64,000 nucleotides of DNA, taken from Janthinobacterium sp. GTDB lineage: Bacteria > Pseudomonadota > Gammaproteobacteria > Burkholderiales > Burkholderiaceae_D. Shown one piece after another: positions 30,819 through 39,909 of this stretch. Where the stretch lies: positions 1 through 64,000 of the forward strand of contig PKWL01000135.1 in NCBI GenBank assembly GCA_003133225.1, written 5' to 3'. Each line of letters starts with the position of its first letter. The stretch's first letter is position 1. Position numbers and translations under genes: made by a program. A model generated the notes under the pieces. That model had not been told where the DNA came from. It saw only the letters and a list, made by a program, of their open reading frames with translations, and ran no database searches.

Positions 30819-33364
30819 TTGGCGTCCCGCCCGGAGGCAACTATGCGGTGCAGCAATTGTTCGATGCGGCCGACGGTACGCCCGTCGGCCAAGGCGGCGA
30901 TGCCGCACAGCTGCAGTAATTGCGCACCCGGCGTGCTCGGCTTCTGGCCCGACTTGAGCGACGATTGCAGCACCGCGACCTGCATCTTGAGCCGCTCGCG
31001 CGCAAAATCCGCGCCGCTATCGACACCGGCTACTATCTCCAGGCGCAACACTTCATCTTGAAGGCTGAGGCGGTTACATTCGAGCTGCTGCGCATACGAA
31101 CTGCGCTGCACCGTGAGCGCGGCGCAGGCCGCGGAAAAACGGGCGTGCAACACTTTTTCGTACTGCGCCGACAAGGTCGGCAAGGCACTCCAGCGCGCAC
31201 CCCAAATTTCACTGCTGTGGCCGTCGTCGGCCTGGCACACGGCACTTTCGAGCGCTTGGCACAGGCGCAATTTGTCGCGCAAGGCATGGGCCTGCACACT
31301 ACCGGCGCGCTGGGCGATGGCGTCGGCTTGCGCCTGCAACGCGGCTGCGGCGGCTTGGTAGCGCGCCTCGATTTTCTGCTCGTTGTCGCGCGGCACCGGC
31401 CCGATCGCGCTCCAGGCACTTCGCGTCTCGCGCAACAAGGCCGAGAACGCGGACGCTTTGGCCCCGTCATCACCCGTTTCCGGCAATACTGCGTTTTCCA
31501 GCCTGGCGCATACTTCTTCCTTGGCGTGCAGGTGGGCGTGGCGTTCATGATTGGCGACGTGGGCCGCTTCCTTGCGCTTGGCAAAGACGTCATCGCAGGC
31601 GGCCCGGAAGCGCTGCCACAAGGCTTGCTCGGCGTGGCGCTCGAGGGGTACGGCCTTGGCGTGCTCCTGCCATTTTTCCTGCAGCGCGCGCAAGGCATCG
31701 ACGGTGTTGCGCTCGTTCGGCTTTAGCAGGCCAACGTCGGCAATGAGTTGGCCGCGGCGCGCCGCTTCGATCTGGCGCTGTTGCTCTAGTGGAGCGAGGA
31801 GCAAATCGAGCGCCTTGCCGAACTCGCCATCCAGGCGCTTTTTTTCCTTGCGGTCTATAGGGCCGAGGCGGGTCCAGGCTTGGCGCAGGCGCTGGCTGGA
31901 CCCGGCAATGCTCTTCCAGTCGTCTGTCGCCTGCGCGCGCAAGCCATCCGTTTCCCCGATCAGCGCTTGCGCTTTGGCCGCGTTGCCATGACGTTCATCG
32001 GAAAGGTGCTTGAAATGGACGGCGACGGGCGCGTACGCGGCCGAGCACGCCGTATCGAAGCGCTCCCAGAGGGATTTCGGCGCCGGCCCGGAGAGCGTGT
32101 CGAGCGCCTTCCAGCGCGCGCGCAAACTACCGACCTTTTTCGCCAGCTCGCCCAGCGCCGGGCATTGCACGGGCAATTCCTCGGCCGCCTTAACGAGCTC
32201 CTCGCGCGAGACGTTGCCGCCCCATCGCGCCCAGTCGGCCAGGCGCTTGAACTCGGCTCGCGCATGGGCCAGGCGATCCGACTGGGCCGGCGACAAACGG
32301 CAGTCTTTATTTTCCCTCAGCGTCTTGTCGTGCTCGGACGCCACCTGAAGCAAGCCCTGCTGCAAGGCGAAGTCCATTCCATCGAGCGCCTCCGTGATGT
32401 GACGACCGGCCTCCTTGGAGGGTGCGCCGGGATCGATTTTTTTCAATTTGGCGCTAGCGGGGAGGGCCGCCAGCATGAGTTCGAACTGTTGGCGCAGGCG
32501 GTCGGCGGCGGCGCCCTCGGGCAGCGCGGGCAAGTTCTGCCACAGGCGCCTCATATCGTCCACATTTTGCCCCGGCGCATCGAGCTGCCACTCAAGGAGC
32601 GCGGCTTGGCGGGCATCGAAGGCGGCCTGGTGCTGCTCTAACGCTGCCAGCGCCGTTTGGCTTTTCTCATAGGCTGCCGCGAAATCGCTTAACAGATGTT
32701 TAGGCAACGAGCTAAGTTCAGGGGCGGCACTACGAACGGCGTGTTCGCCGGCAAGGCGAGCCAAGGTTTGCGTCGCCTCCTCTTGGCTCAGGTCGCCCGC
32801 CGTGAGTTGGCGCAGCTCGGTCACGGCATCGATCACGCCCCGCTGCAGTGTCACCTGGTCTTCCAGACGTTGGCCGAGGCCGGCGCGCACGGATGCAAAC
32901 TTTGCCGCCAGCGGGGCCGATGCCTTAATCACTTGCCATTGGCGGTCGAGCTCTGCCACTTGATTCGGACTTAAATTTTGGTCGATCAGGAGGCGCTGGC
33001 CACTGTCGATGCTGGCCTCGGCACGCTGCTGCTCGGCGCGCTCGAAGCGAATCACGTCGAGGCGCGACTGCATCAGCTTGGCGACGCGGCGGTCCGTGTT
33101 GCGCATGGCCTGCTGCACCTGTTCAAGCAACGCCTGCCCGTGCACGTGCTCAGCCGCGGCAAGACGCACGTCCGCGAATTCGCTTTGTAAAACGAATTCG
33201 ACCGCGCCGGTCTCGTTGCCGGCCAACGTTTTGGCCAACGCCATTTGTTCCGCACGCCGAGCTGCGGCCTGTTGTGCGCTCACGCGCGCCTGTTCGGCGT
33301 TACCGTGTGACGCTTGCGCTTCGGCTGGCTTGTTAGAGGGGCGCTTGAAAAGAAAATCGAACAT
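30815..33364 (-). CDS. DUF349 domain-containing large coiled-coil protein
   Basis: 849-residue, Ala/Leu/Gln/Arg-rich protein of predominantly helical character. Repeated DUF349-like units are visible with the W...LW.RF..ACD..F..R pattern (for example around residues 420-450, ALWQRFRAACDDVFAKRKE near 585-600 and again near 660). No signal peptide or membrane segment. The family has no firmly established role; some members affect antibiotic tolerance or cell-cycle traits in other species. The overlap with moaE by four bases implies a common transcript. Confidence 0.85.
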   Translation of the reverse strand: MFDFLFKRPSNKPAEAQASHGNAEQARVSAQQAAARRAEQMALAKTLAGNETGAVEFVLQSEFADVRLAAAEHVHGQALLEQVQQAMRNTDRRVAKLMQSRLDVIRFERAEQQRAEASIDSGQRLLIDQNLSPNQVAELDRQWQVIKASAPLAAKFASVRAGLGQRLEDQVTLQRGVIDAVTELRQLTAGDLSQEEATQTLARLAGEHAVRSAAPELSSLPKHLLSDFAAAYEKSQTALAALEQHQAAFDARQAALLEWQLDAPGQNVDDMRRLWQNLPALPEGAAADRLRQQFELMLAALPASAKLKKIDPGAPSKEAGRHITEALDGMDFALQQGLLQVASEHDKTLRENKDCRLSPAQSDRLAHARAEFKRLADWARWGGNVSREELVKAAEELPVQCPALGELAKKVGSLRARWKALDTLSGPAPKSLWERFDTACSAAYAPVAVHFKHLSDERHGNAAKAQALIGETDGLRAQATDDWKSIAGSSQRLRQAWTRLGPIDRKEKKRLDGEFGKALDLLLAPLEQQRQIEAARRGQLIADVGLLKPNERNTVDALRALQEKWQEHAKAVPLERHAEQALWQRFRAACDDVFAKRKEAAHVANHERHAHLHAKEEVCARLENAVLPETGDDGAKASAFSALLRETRSAWSAIGPVPRDNEQKIEARYQAAAAALQAQADAIAQRAGSVQAHALRDKLRLCQALESAVCQADDGHSSEIWGARWSALPTLSAQYEKVLHARFSAACAALTVQRSSYAQQLECNRLSLQDEVLRLEIVAGVDSGADFARERLKMQVAVLQSSLKSGQKPSTPGAQLLQLCGIAALADGRTVGRIEQLLHRIVASGRDAK

Positions 33365-33432
33365 GGCATGTTATGAAGGGCTTAAAAACCACATCATAAC
33401 AAAGCGAGGCCGCATTTGCCCCAATGCGGAGC

Positions 33433-34062
33433 TTATTTTCTAGCTGACCTTTTCAAAGGGAACTCGATGGCCGCGTTGGTCGCATCGGGGCGTAACGCAT
33501 CGATCACTGCCGGGTCCGCCGGTTTGGGGGCGCGCGCGGGCCGCTTGCCGCGCCGCGTTTCGACCAGCTTGGCGTCATGCAGCAAGAACTGGTTGGCAAT
33601 CGAAAACCATGTATCGCCGCAGATCACGCTGCGCGCGATGGCGAACAATTCCTGCTCTTCCTTCTCGAGGCGCTTTAACAGCATGGCGCAAAAGGCATCG
33701 ATGCTGCTGCAGATCTGCGCAACATGCTCTTCCGTTTGGGCCGCCACGTTGCCCGCTTGCGCGCGCATGTCATGCACGATGTCGAGCGCGGCGTTGTTTA
33801 AGTTGGATAGTTCGTCAAGCAAAACATCGGCCCGCTCGGTGGCCCTGCGGACAGCCGGAATCAAATACATCTCGCTCTTGCGCCAGCGGCAGGCTTGATA
33901 CAGACGGTTGAGGCTGTCGCAGGCGAATTCCAGCTGCTCTAGAGTGATGCTGTGCTGATGCATCAAAGTTGCATGCACATATTTTTGGAATGACACTAAA
34001 CTGAACCGGACGCTGGCTTGTTCGACCGATAAGGCAACCAAAGTATAAGTAGCCGATAACAT
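33433..34062 (-). CDS. Hypothetical helical protein, possibly hemerythrin-like
   Basis: 209 residues; the ATG at 34062 has GGAG five bases upstream, so the gene is probably real. Predicted all-helical with a basic Pro/Arg-rich tail. The segment RLEKEEQELFAIARSVICGDTWF (about 133-155) followed by a hydrophobic helix resembles the last helices of hemerythrin-type HHE proteins, but the His ligands expected there are missing. That resemblance is a guess from pattern, not a firm family call. Separated from the DUF349 gene by 68 bases. Confidence 0.7.
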   Translation of the reverse strand: MLSATYTLVALSVEQASVRFSLVSFQKYVHATLMHQHSITLEQLEFACDSLNRLYQACRWRKSEMYLIPAVRRATERADVLLDELSNLNNAALDIVHDMRAQAGNVAAQTEEHVAQICSSIDAFCAMLLKRLEKEEQELFAIARSVICGDTWFSIANQFLLHDAKLVETRRGKRPARAPKPADPAVIDALRPDATNAAIEFPLKRSARK

Positions 34063-34757
34063 TCTTACTCCAAACTAGCCGCCGACCACGCTGATGGCGA
34101 CGCCATATTGTTGTGGTTGGAATGACGCGCCATTCACGCCTTCCCACCAATCTGAGACATAATTATAGGTAGTTCCCACATCAGGGGCTTGATCTAACGC
34201 AAACCTTGCACCAAGACAGGGCGCCAGTTTCAGGCAGGCAACGCAGGGCTTCGTCCTCCTCGTCGTTTGAACACCAAGCCGCTTGGCCCCAGGTCCTCTA
34301 TCCCAACGAGGTGAATCATTTTTTCAGGTCGCGCGCCACCTTCGCTGCCGGTCAAGACGGGCCGAGATTGGCGTTGCCGGTTAAGGCACCAGCCCGTATT
34401 CGCAGCGCCCGCGAGCCAAACGGACTGTGGGCGACAATGTGGGATGCGCGGACAATGTGCGCCCCACTCCATTTGGCACTCGCCTGCCGCCAGGTCGGCC
34501 TTGCGTGCTGCGTGCCAAGTAGCGTTCGGCGCCGTCTCGTGGACGTTCCTGCAGCGTGTTCCAAGCTGGGTGGGCGTAGCGCCACGCCCCGCACGCACGT
34601 CCCGCTGCGTTCCTGCCATCTCTGAGGCGAGCGCAAGGACTCGATGGCGTGGCTGTTGCAATTTGACGCGTTGGCGCGAGAGCGCCATTGGCTGGTGCTG
34701 TTGCGGCACGGGCGCGCCCGTGCGCACGAGTGCGCAGCCGGGATAAGCTGCAGACGG
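34063..34757. other. 695-base stretch without a supported gene
   Basis: Several reading frames on both strands are open here, but they have Arg/Ala/Pro-rich, low-information translations and no ribosome site or family motif. The left end (34063-34170) probably holds the promoter of the helical-protein gene. The rest looks like decayed or spacer DNA. Confidence 0.55.
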
Positions 34758-35132
34758 CTACTCTTTCTTTTTCATCAAGCCAGCTAGCAGCGCGAATGGG
34801 CTATGCGTGGCCGGCGGCACAACCGGAGCTTGAAGTCCGGCGCCACGGTCCGCTTCCAGATAGCGTGAATGCTCGTTGTCGTGGCAGTACAAACAAAGTA
34901 GCTCCCAGTTGCTGCCGTCGGGCGGATTATTGTCGTGATTGTGGTCGCGATGATGTACCGTCAGTTGCTGCACGTTTGCGCGCGTAAACTCGCGCATGCA
35001 GCGCCCGCACACCCAGGGGTACATCTTGAGCGAACGCTCACGGTAGCCGCCTTCGCGCAGCTCAGCGGCGCGGCGGGCATCGGCCACGATCTTGTCCAGG
35101 CGCGAAGGATCGGGTTTTTTGGTAGGCGGCAT
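34758..35132 (-). CDS. HNH nuclease family protein (YajD type)
   Basis: 124 residues. Zinc-binding CGRC near 42-45 and CLYCH near 80-84 frame the HNH core VHHRDHNHDNNPPDGSNWELL, as in E. coli YajD. The metal-binding HHRDHNH residues are intact, so nuclease activity is plausible; its target is unknown. The C-terminal tail after residue 90 is Pro/Ala-rich and ends MKKKE. It is a single-gene unit with long flanking gaps. Confidence 0.88.
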   Translation of the reverse strand: MPPTKKPDPSRLDKIVADARRAAELREGGYRERSLKMYPWVCGRCMREFTRANVQQLTVHHRDHNHDNNPPDGSNWELLCLYCHDNEHSRYLEADRGAGLQAPVVPPATHSPFALLAGLMKKKE

Positions 35133-35396
35133 GGCACACTTTCGAAAATCAGTTGGTGACGCTCATTCTAATGAGGAAGTGCTCGGGTTTGTACTTTTTC
35201 TGGCGCGCGCCAGGAAGAAAAGAGCGCAAGGAGCGCCCGTTAAATTTTGCCGCCATCCGAACCTGACTGCGCGCAGCGTCCCATCAGTCTATGCGGCCCG
35301 CGCACGCCTCGTTTTGAACTTCGCGTGGACTCGCACGCACCTCTTTCAAACCTTACTGCAGGCGCTGCCAGACGGCATCCACCTGAGTATGGCGAT

Positions 35397-35555
35397 TTAC
35401 CGGGTGCAAGGATAAGGATCGCGTTCCCCTCGAATCAATCCCCATCCTAGCGCGCGCCGAATCCGCTCAGGGTCGGGTGGCGGCCGGCGCAGCTCAAGCT
35501 CCAAGCGCAGCCATTGGCGGACGGTTTCCTTGCTCGGTTGTTTAAGATGATCCAT
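35397..35555 (-). CDS. Small hypothetical protein (52 aa)
   Basis: From the ATG at 35555 (MDHLKQPSKETVRQW...) with AGAGG seven bases upstream. The sequence is charged, with a helix-forming first half, a central RRPPPDPE turn and a second helix ending GLIRGERDPYPCTR. It has the feel of a short conserved protein rather than random translation (few repeats, balanced composition). I do not recognise a named family. A TAATAT box lies about 45 bases upstream on the minus strand. Function unknown. Confidence 0.5.
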   Translation of the reverse strand: MDHLKQPSKETVRQWLRLELELRRPPPDPERIRRALGWGLIRGERDPYPCTR

Positions 35556-36005
35556 GGTGAGGCCTCTTAAAAGCAGGGTTGAAAGCACGGGTGTTGATAT
35601 TAGAACGCGAGATTGCACTGCTCGTTGACAACTGGGTACAATTGCTCACAGATCTAACATCGGGTAACAACTCAGAGCCCCAGCACCCTGGCGCCAGCAC
35701 CGCCGCCGATCATTGGCCAGTTTCCCGCTTTGTGCCCAAATTGTGCGCTTGCATGGCGACCCGCCATGGACCCGGTCGGCGCCACCTGCTCAGAGGACAG
35801 TCAAGCTGGCGGGTAGCATCACATTCCGATTTTGGTGCGCTCTCAGGTGCCCGGCCCGGCCCAGCCCGTCCCACGTATAATAAAAAGTTCGCCATGCGCA
35901 GCCCCCTGCTGCGATTTTTTCTCTTTCCTTTGAACTGACCTACATGCCCTTCCCACTTTGCTGCACCGGCGCGCGCCCCGCTTCCCACCACCCTCAGGAG
36001 ATGGC
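35556..36005. other. Intergenic region between divergent genes
   Basis: 450 bases between the 52-aa gene (minus) and the methyltransferase (plus). It contains a TATAAT box at 35876-35881 that may serve the methyltransferase, without a good -35 partner. No gene supported. Confidence 0.5.
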
Positions 36006-37169
36006 ATGATGTGCCCCGGTGCGACTGCTTCACTGATCCACTGGACCGAGGCCGGCCAACCATGCTCGGCGCTGTGGCACTCGGCAAGCGGGATGGCGCC
36101 CCCCAAGCGCGTCGTCGTTGCCGACGACACGACCAATGCCGATACCGCCTACCGCCTCGCCTGCGAAGGCACGGCGCTGCTATGGCGCGGCGACTTCCAG
36201 AATGCGCGCCAGTTGCTGCAGGCGCTGGCGCGGCGCGCCGACCATAAAAATGCCAAGCCGGGCAAACGGGCCAAACCGGCCAAAGTGGCCAGCCCGATGC
36301 CAGAAGCCTTCCATCTGTATCGCCAAGCCCAGTCGCAACGCGCGCGCACGCTGGCGATGCTGCTACTGCCGTTCAATGCCGACTACACCATTCCCCTGCG
36401 CCGCGCCCCCGATGTGCAACTCGCTTGCAATGAAGCGTATGGCCGCGGCAGTGAACCATTCGTGGCTTCGCTGCGCGAATTACTGGGCCTGATCGGTGCG
36501 CACGAATGGCGTCGCACCGGCATCGAAGTGGAGGCGCTCGGACAGAAGATCCATCCGCACTATGGCGTGTTCGCACCGATCCGCAGCGAATACCTTGGCC
36601 TGGTGGCGGCGGCCCCGCTCCCGCCGGGCGCCACGCGCGCCTTCGATATTGGCACCGGCACCGGCGTGCTGGCAGCCGTACTAGCACGACGCGGTGTCGC
36701 GCGCATCGTCGCCACGGACCAGGATCCGCGAGCGATCAGCTGCGCTCGCGAAAATCTCCAGCGGCTCGCGCTGACAGACAAGATCGACGTGGTGCAGGCC
36801 GACCTGTTTCCGGCGGGGCGGGCCCCGCTCATCGTGTGCAATCCGCCGTGGCTGCCGGCGCGCCCCAACTCGCCCATCGAGTACGCGGTGTACGACCCGG
36901 AAAGCCGCATGTTGCGTGGATTCCTGTCCGGCCTGGCAACGCATCTGGAGCCGGACGGCGAAGGCTGGTTGATCCTATCGGACCTGGCCGAGCATCTGGG
37001 ATTGCGCCCGCGCAGCGAGCTTCTGGCCTGGATCGCGGCATCCGGCCTCGCGGTCGTGGCGCGCATGGACGTCAAGCCGAATCACCCGCGCGCCCTAGAT
37101 GAGAGCGACCCTTTGCACCTGGCGCGGGCGGCGGAAATAACATCGCTATGGCGCCTGGTGCCGAGCTGA
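36006..37169 (+). CDS. Class I SAM-dependent methyltransferase with NPPW motif
   Basis: 387 residues from the ATG at 36006, preceded by AGGAG. The N-terminal 190 residues are a helical, methylase-associated region. The SAM-binding motif FDIGTGTGVLAAVLARRG follows near 213-230, DQDPRAISCARENL is the acidic motif II, and the catalytic motif is NPPW (ICNPPWLPARPNSP) near 278. NPPY/W is typical of N-methyltransferases acting on Gln, adenine or guanine, as in PrmC, RlmG and RsmC. The specific target cannot be assigned. Confidence 0.85.
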   Translation: MMCPGATASLIHWTEAGQPCSALWHSASGMAPPKRVVVADDTTNADTAYRLACEGTALLWRGDFQNARQLLQALARRADHKNAKPGKRAKPAKVASPMPEAFHLYRQAQSQRARTLAMLLLPFNADYTIPLRRAPDVQLACNEAYGRGSEPFVASLRELLGLIGAHEWRRTGIEVEALGQKIHPHYGVFAPIRSEYLGLVAAAPLPPGATRAFDIGTGTGVLAAVLARRGVARIVATDQDPRAISCARENLQRLALTDKIDVVQADLFPAGRAPLIVCNPPWLPARPNSPIEYAVYDPESRMLRGFLSGLATHLEPDGEGWLILSDLAEHLGLRPRSELLAWIAASGLAVVARMDVKPNHPRALDESDPLHLARAAEITSLWRLVPS

Positions 37170-37240
37170 GGTTCTGCGCCACCTGCCATCAGATCGGCGC
37201 GGCTGGTCGATGGCAGGACCAGTCCAATTTCATGTAAGCA

Positions 37241-37269
37241 TTGCGCAATACTTCGAAGCTCTATATAAT
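37241..37269 (+). promoter_or_regulatory. Predicted promoter of the tRNA-fMet gene
   Basis: TTGCGC (37241-37246), 17 bases, then TATAAT (37264-37269). The mature tRNA begins at 37275, only five bases after the -10 box, so the start point must be at or very close to the mature 5' end. Confidence 0.6.
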
Positions 37270-37274
37270 TCGTC

Positions 37275-37351
37275 TGCGGGGTGGAGCAGTCTGGCAGCTC
37301 GTCGGGCTCATAACCCGAAGGTCACAGGTTCAAATCCTGTCCCCGCAACCA
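37275..37351 (+). tRNA. tRNA-fMet (CAT), initiator
   Basis: 77 bases including CCA. The acceptor stem is (T)GCGGGG with CCCCGC(A), the anticodon loop is CTCATAA, and the anticodon stem has the three G:C pairs (GGG/CCC) characteristic of initiator tRNA. Position 1 is T, which can pair with A72; E. coli and Bacillus initiator tRNAs have a C1-A72 mismatch. The T arm (ACAGGTTCAAATCCTGT) is canonical. Confidence 0.95.
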
Positions 37352-37363
37352 GAATTTGGTAAG

Positions 37364-37400
37364 AAAGGGGTTACACGCTTCGGCTTGTGGCCCTTTTTTT
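37364..37400 (+). terminator. Rho-independent terminator after tRNA-fMet
   Basis: AAAGGGG TTACACGC, then a TTCG loop, then GCTTGTGG CCCTTT and a run of seven T in total. It starts 13 bases after the CCA end of tRNA-fMet. Confidence 0.8.
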
Positions 37401-37852
37401 CGTGCAACGCGTTTCGGGTGTGCGTGGCATGCCTGCCCTGGTCGGACGGGGATTCCCGACGGCGCGGGCTGCCAAGGCATGGCGGGCCTTGAATCACTGC
37501 TTTTCTTCGCAGCAGTTCAGAGGTGCTTTTTTTTGCCAAATTCTGCGCGCTCGCCCGGCCGCGCGAATGCCATCTTAGACGTGGCGCTGCATCTTGCCTG
37601 GTGTCCACTTGAGCCGTCCATGCGCCCTGCGCTTGTGCGCCCGCCGGGCCCGGTCATGAATGAATTGTCCCTGGCAGAGCGCGCTTATTTTTGACCTCCA
37701 ATTTTAAATGTTTCTTGTTGTAGGCGCGAATGACTGCATGCTTTTTAGCGGGAAGGCGCAGGCGGCCAATCCGGTCCCCGCGCACCCGACCTGGTCCTGC
37801 CTTTACCTCCTTTTACTAATGCTTGAGTTATAAAATCCCAAAGGAGACGCCA
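37401..37852. other. Non-coding stretch upstream of the phosphoesterase pseudogene
   Basis: No supported gene. Only the last bases are interpretable: AAGGAG at 37841-37846 is the ribosome site of the pseudogene. Confidence 0.55.
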
Positions 37853-39329
37853 GTGAAAAATCTAGCCATCGAGCCTTGCAGCACTGCTGCTGATCTGCCA
37901 ACTAGCCCGTCGCGCCGGCGCATCTTTCAGGCAGCCACTGCACTCGGCCTGGGCGGCGGCTTGGCGACCCCTTCTTGCCCCGCCAAAACCGGCACAGGTT
38001 CGCTTGATGCGAAGCTAAAGGCCAGCATCAAGCAAGTCGTTGTGATTTACCTCGAGAACCGCAGCTTCAATAACTTGTTTGCCATTTCCCCGGCGTCAGC
38101 GCGCCGTTGTCGGATCTGGCGTCCGTCCAATCAATGCAAAAAGACCGCGACGGCTCGACCTTGCCGGCGCTGCCTAGGATCTGGGGCGGCTTGGTACCGA
38201 CCTTGCAGAACATCGGCGGCAAGGACTATCAGGTCAAAGAAGACCAGATTCGAGACTTGCCGAACGGCCCCTTCAAGCTGAGCGACGGCGATGGCCACCC
38301 CTTGCCCGAAGGCGTCGTCACGCGTGACCTGTGGCATCTGTTTTACCAAAACCAGATGCAAATTAACGACGGCAAAAATGATCGTTTCGTCGCCTGGAGC
38401 AACACGGGCGGCATGGTCATGGGCCACTATGGCGAGACGAGCAAAAATCTCGACTTGTGGAAGATTGCCAGCCAATTTACCCTGTGTGACAATTTCTTCA
38501 TGGCAGCATTCGGCGGCTCTTATCTGAACCATCAATTCCTGATCGCCGCCCGCACGCCCGAATACTTCCATGCCGCATCGACGCCGGCAAAACATAAAAT
38601 CGCCATCCTCGCAGACGGCCAAACGGCGTCCGCTTGGCCGTCGCCGCCGACAGCCCGCCCTCGGCGACCGATGGGAAGCCGATATTTGTCAACGATGGCG
38701 CCATCTCGCCGGACGGCTACGCCGTCAACAGCATGGCGCCGCCGTATCAGCCGAGCTATGTGCGGCCGGCCGGCGGCGGCGACCCAAGGCTGGCCGATCC
38801 GACCGATCCAAACACCCTGCCGCCACAAAGTCATAAGACCATAGGCGACTTGCGGTCGGAAAAATCGGTAAGCTGGGCCTGGTATGGCGGCGCCTGGCAG
38901 GCGGCGCTAGAGGCGAAAGGTGGTGGCCGCAAACCGAATTTTCTAAATTTGCATGCCGGTTATTCCGACGTCGAATCGGGCGACCAGCATGTGGCCAACG
39001 TGCTCGAACATTTGAAAAAATCGCCGCAATGGAAGAACATGCTGGTCGTCATCACCTTTGATGAAAACGGCGGCTGGTGGGATCACGTGGCGCCGCCCAT
39101 GGGCGACCGCTGGGGGCCTGGCTCGCGTGTCGCGGCCATCGTCGCGTCGCCCTATGCGAAAAAGGGGGCCGTCCATCATAGCTTCTACGATACCACCTCC
39201 ATCTTGCGCTTCATCACCCGGCTGCACGACCTGCCCCACCTCGAGGGCCTGGTCACGCGCAATGCGGCCTTCGCGGCACGCGGCGCGCTGCCGCCCGGCG
39301 ACCTGACGGGGGCCCTCAGTTTTCGTTGA
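37853..39329 (+). pseudogene. Tat-exported phosphoesterase (acid phosphatase/phospholipase C family), two frameshifts
   Basis: Three consecutive frames together spell one alkaline-phosphatase-superfamily phosphoesterase (AcpA/PLC-like, PF04185 type). Part one, from GTG 37853 with AAGGAG upstream, has a twin-arginine signal (SRRRIFQAATALGLGGG) and the metal-site motif ENRSFNNLF. The frame then changes near 38080-38090; part two carries the middle (VTRDLWHLFYQNQMQIN, GGSYLNHQFLIA). It changes again near 38615-38622, and part three carries FDENGGWWDHVAPP and runs to a normal C-terminus at 39329. A one-base loss at each junction explains both shifts. No internal stop or other decay is seen, so the inactivation is recent or the shifts are sequencing errors. 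Confidence 0.85.
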
Positions 39330-39586
39330 CATGAGGCTGGCCGCCGCCCGCAGCAGGCAGCCGGTCAGCGCCGCGACAGATCGTGCTACACTGCGTGCCG
39401 CTTTATCTTTGCCATTTTCCGCCAGGCGGGTGCGGGTTTAGCGGCGATGGGCCGGGCACAGGGTAGCGTAGGCCGACCGCGCAGGCGGGCTCTTCTTGAT
39501 CCGTTTTGGTGCATACGACTTTTATTTAGCGCGGCAGATGCCAAATTCGTTCCCGCCCTGGCACGCGCCGGCCCTGAGGTAGACCA

Positions 39587-39805
39587 ATGAGAGACAAAAA
39601 AGACCACGCGACGCTCGAGTTGCCCGGGTTCGAAACGGCGGCGCCGATGGCGCTGAAAGGCAAGCGCCCGGCCGCCAGCCGCATGGGGACAGCCGGCTCG
39701 GGGCAGGAGCAGCTTGAATTACTCGCTGCGACCGACACCAGCGGCCTGCCGCTATGGCGCCGCGACACGGACTCAACAGGCCTGCCGATCTGGCTTCCGG
39801 CCTAG
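39587..39805 (+). CDS. Small hypothetical protein (72 aa)
   Basis: Starts MRDKKDHATLELPGFETAAP and ends LWRRDTDSTGLPIWLPA. A GAGGT ribosome site lies seven bases before the ATG. The end contains two near-copies of the motif TDS/TDT-S/TGLP-LW/IW, and the composition is hydrophilic with no membrane segment. It lies 104 bases upstream of dbpA on the same strand and could share its transcript. I know no family for it. Confidence 0.5.
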   Translation: MRDKKDHATLELPGFETAAPMALKGKRPAASRMGTAGSGQEQLELLAATDTSGLPLWRRDTDSTGLPIWLPA

Positions 39806-39909
39806 GCGCCGGGCACCAAGTCGATTACGGCGCGGCCCGCTTCGCCGCGCGCATGGCAAGCGCCTGTTAGACTGTGTTCTTCCCCCTATTTACGCGGCCC
39901 TTTTTTCAT

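Noticed and set aside
34230-34727. Overlapping frames of 94-165 codons on both strands
   Set aside because: No ribosome site, no family motif and compositional features of random GC-rich translation.
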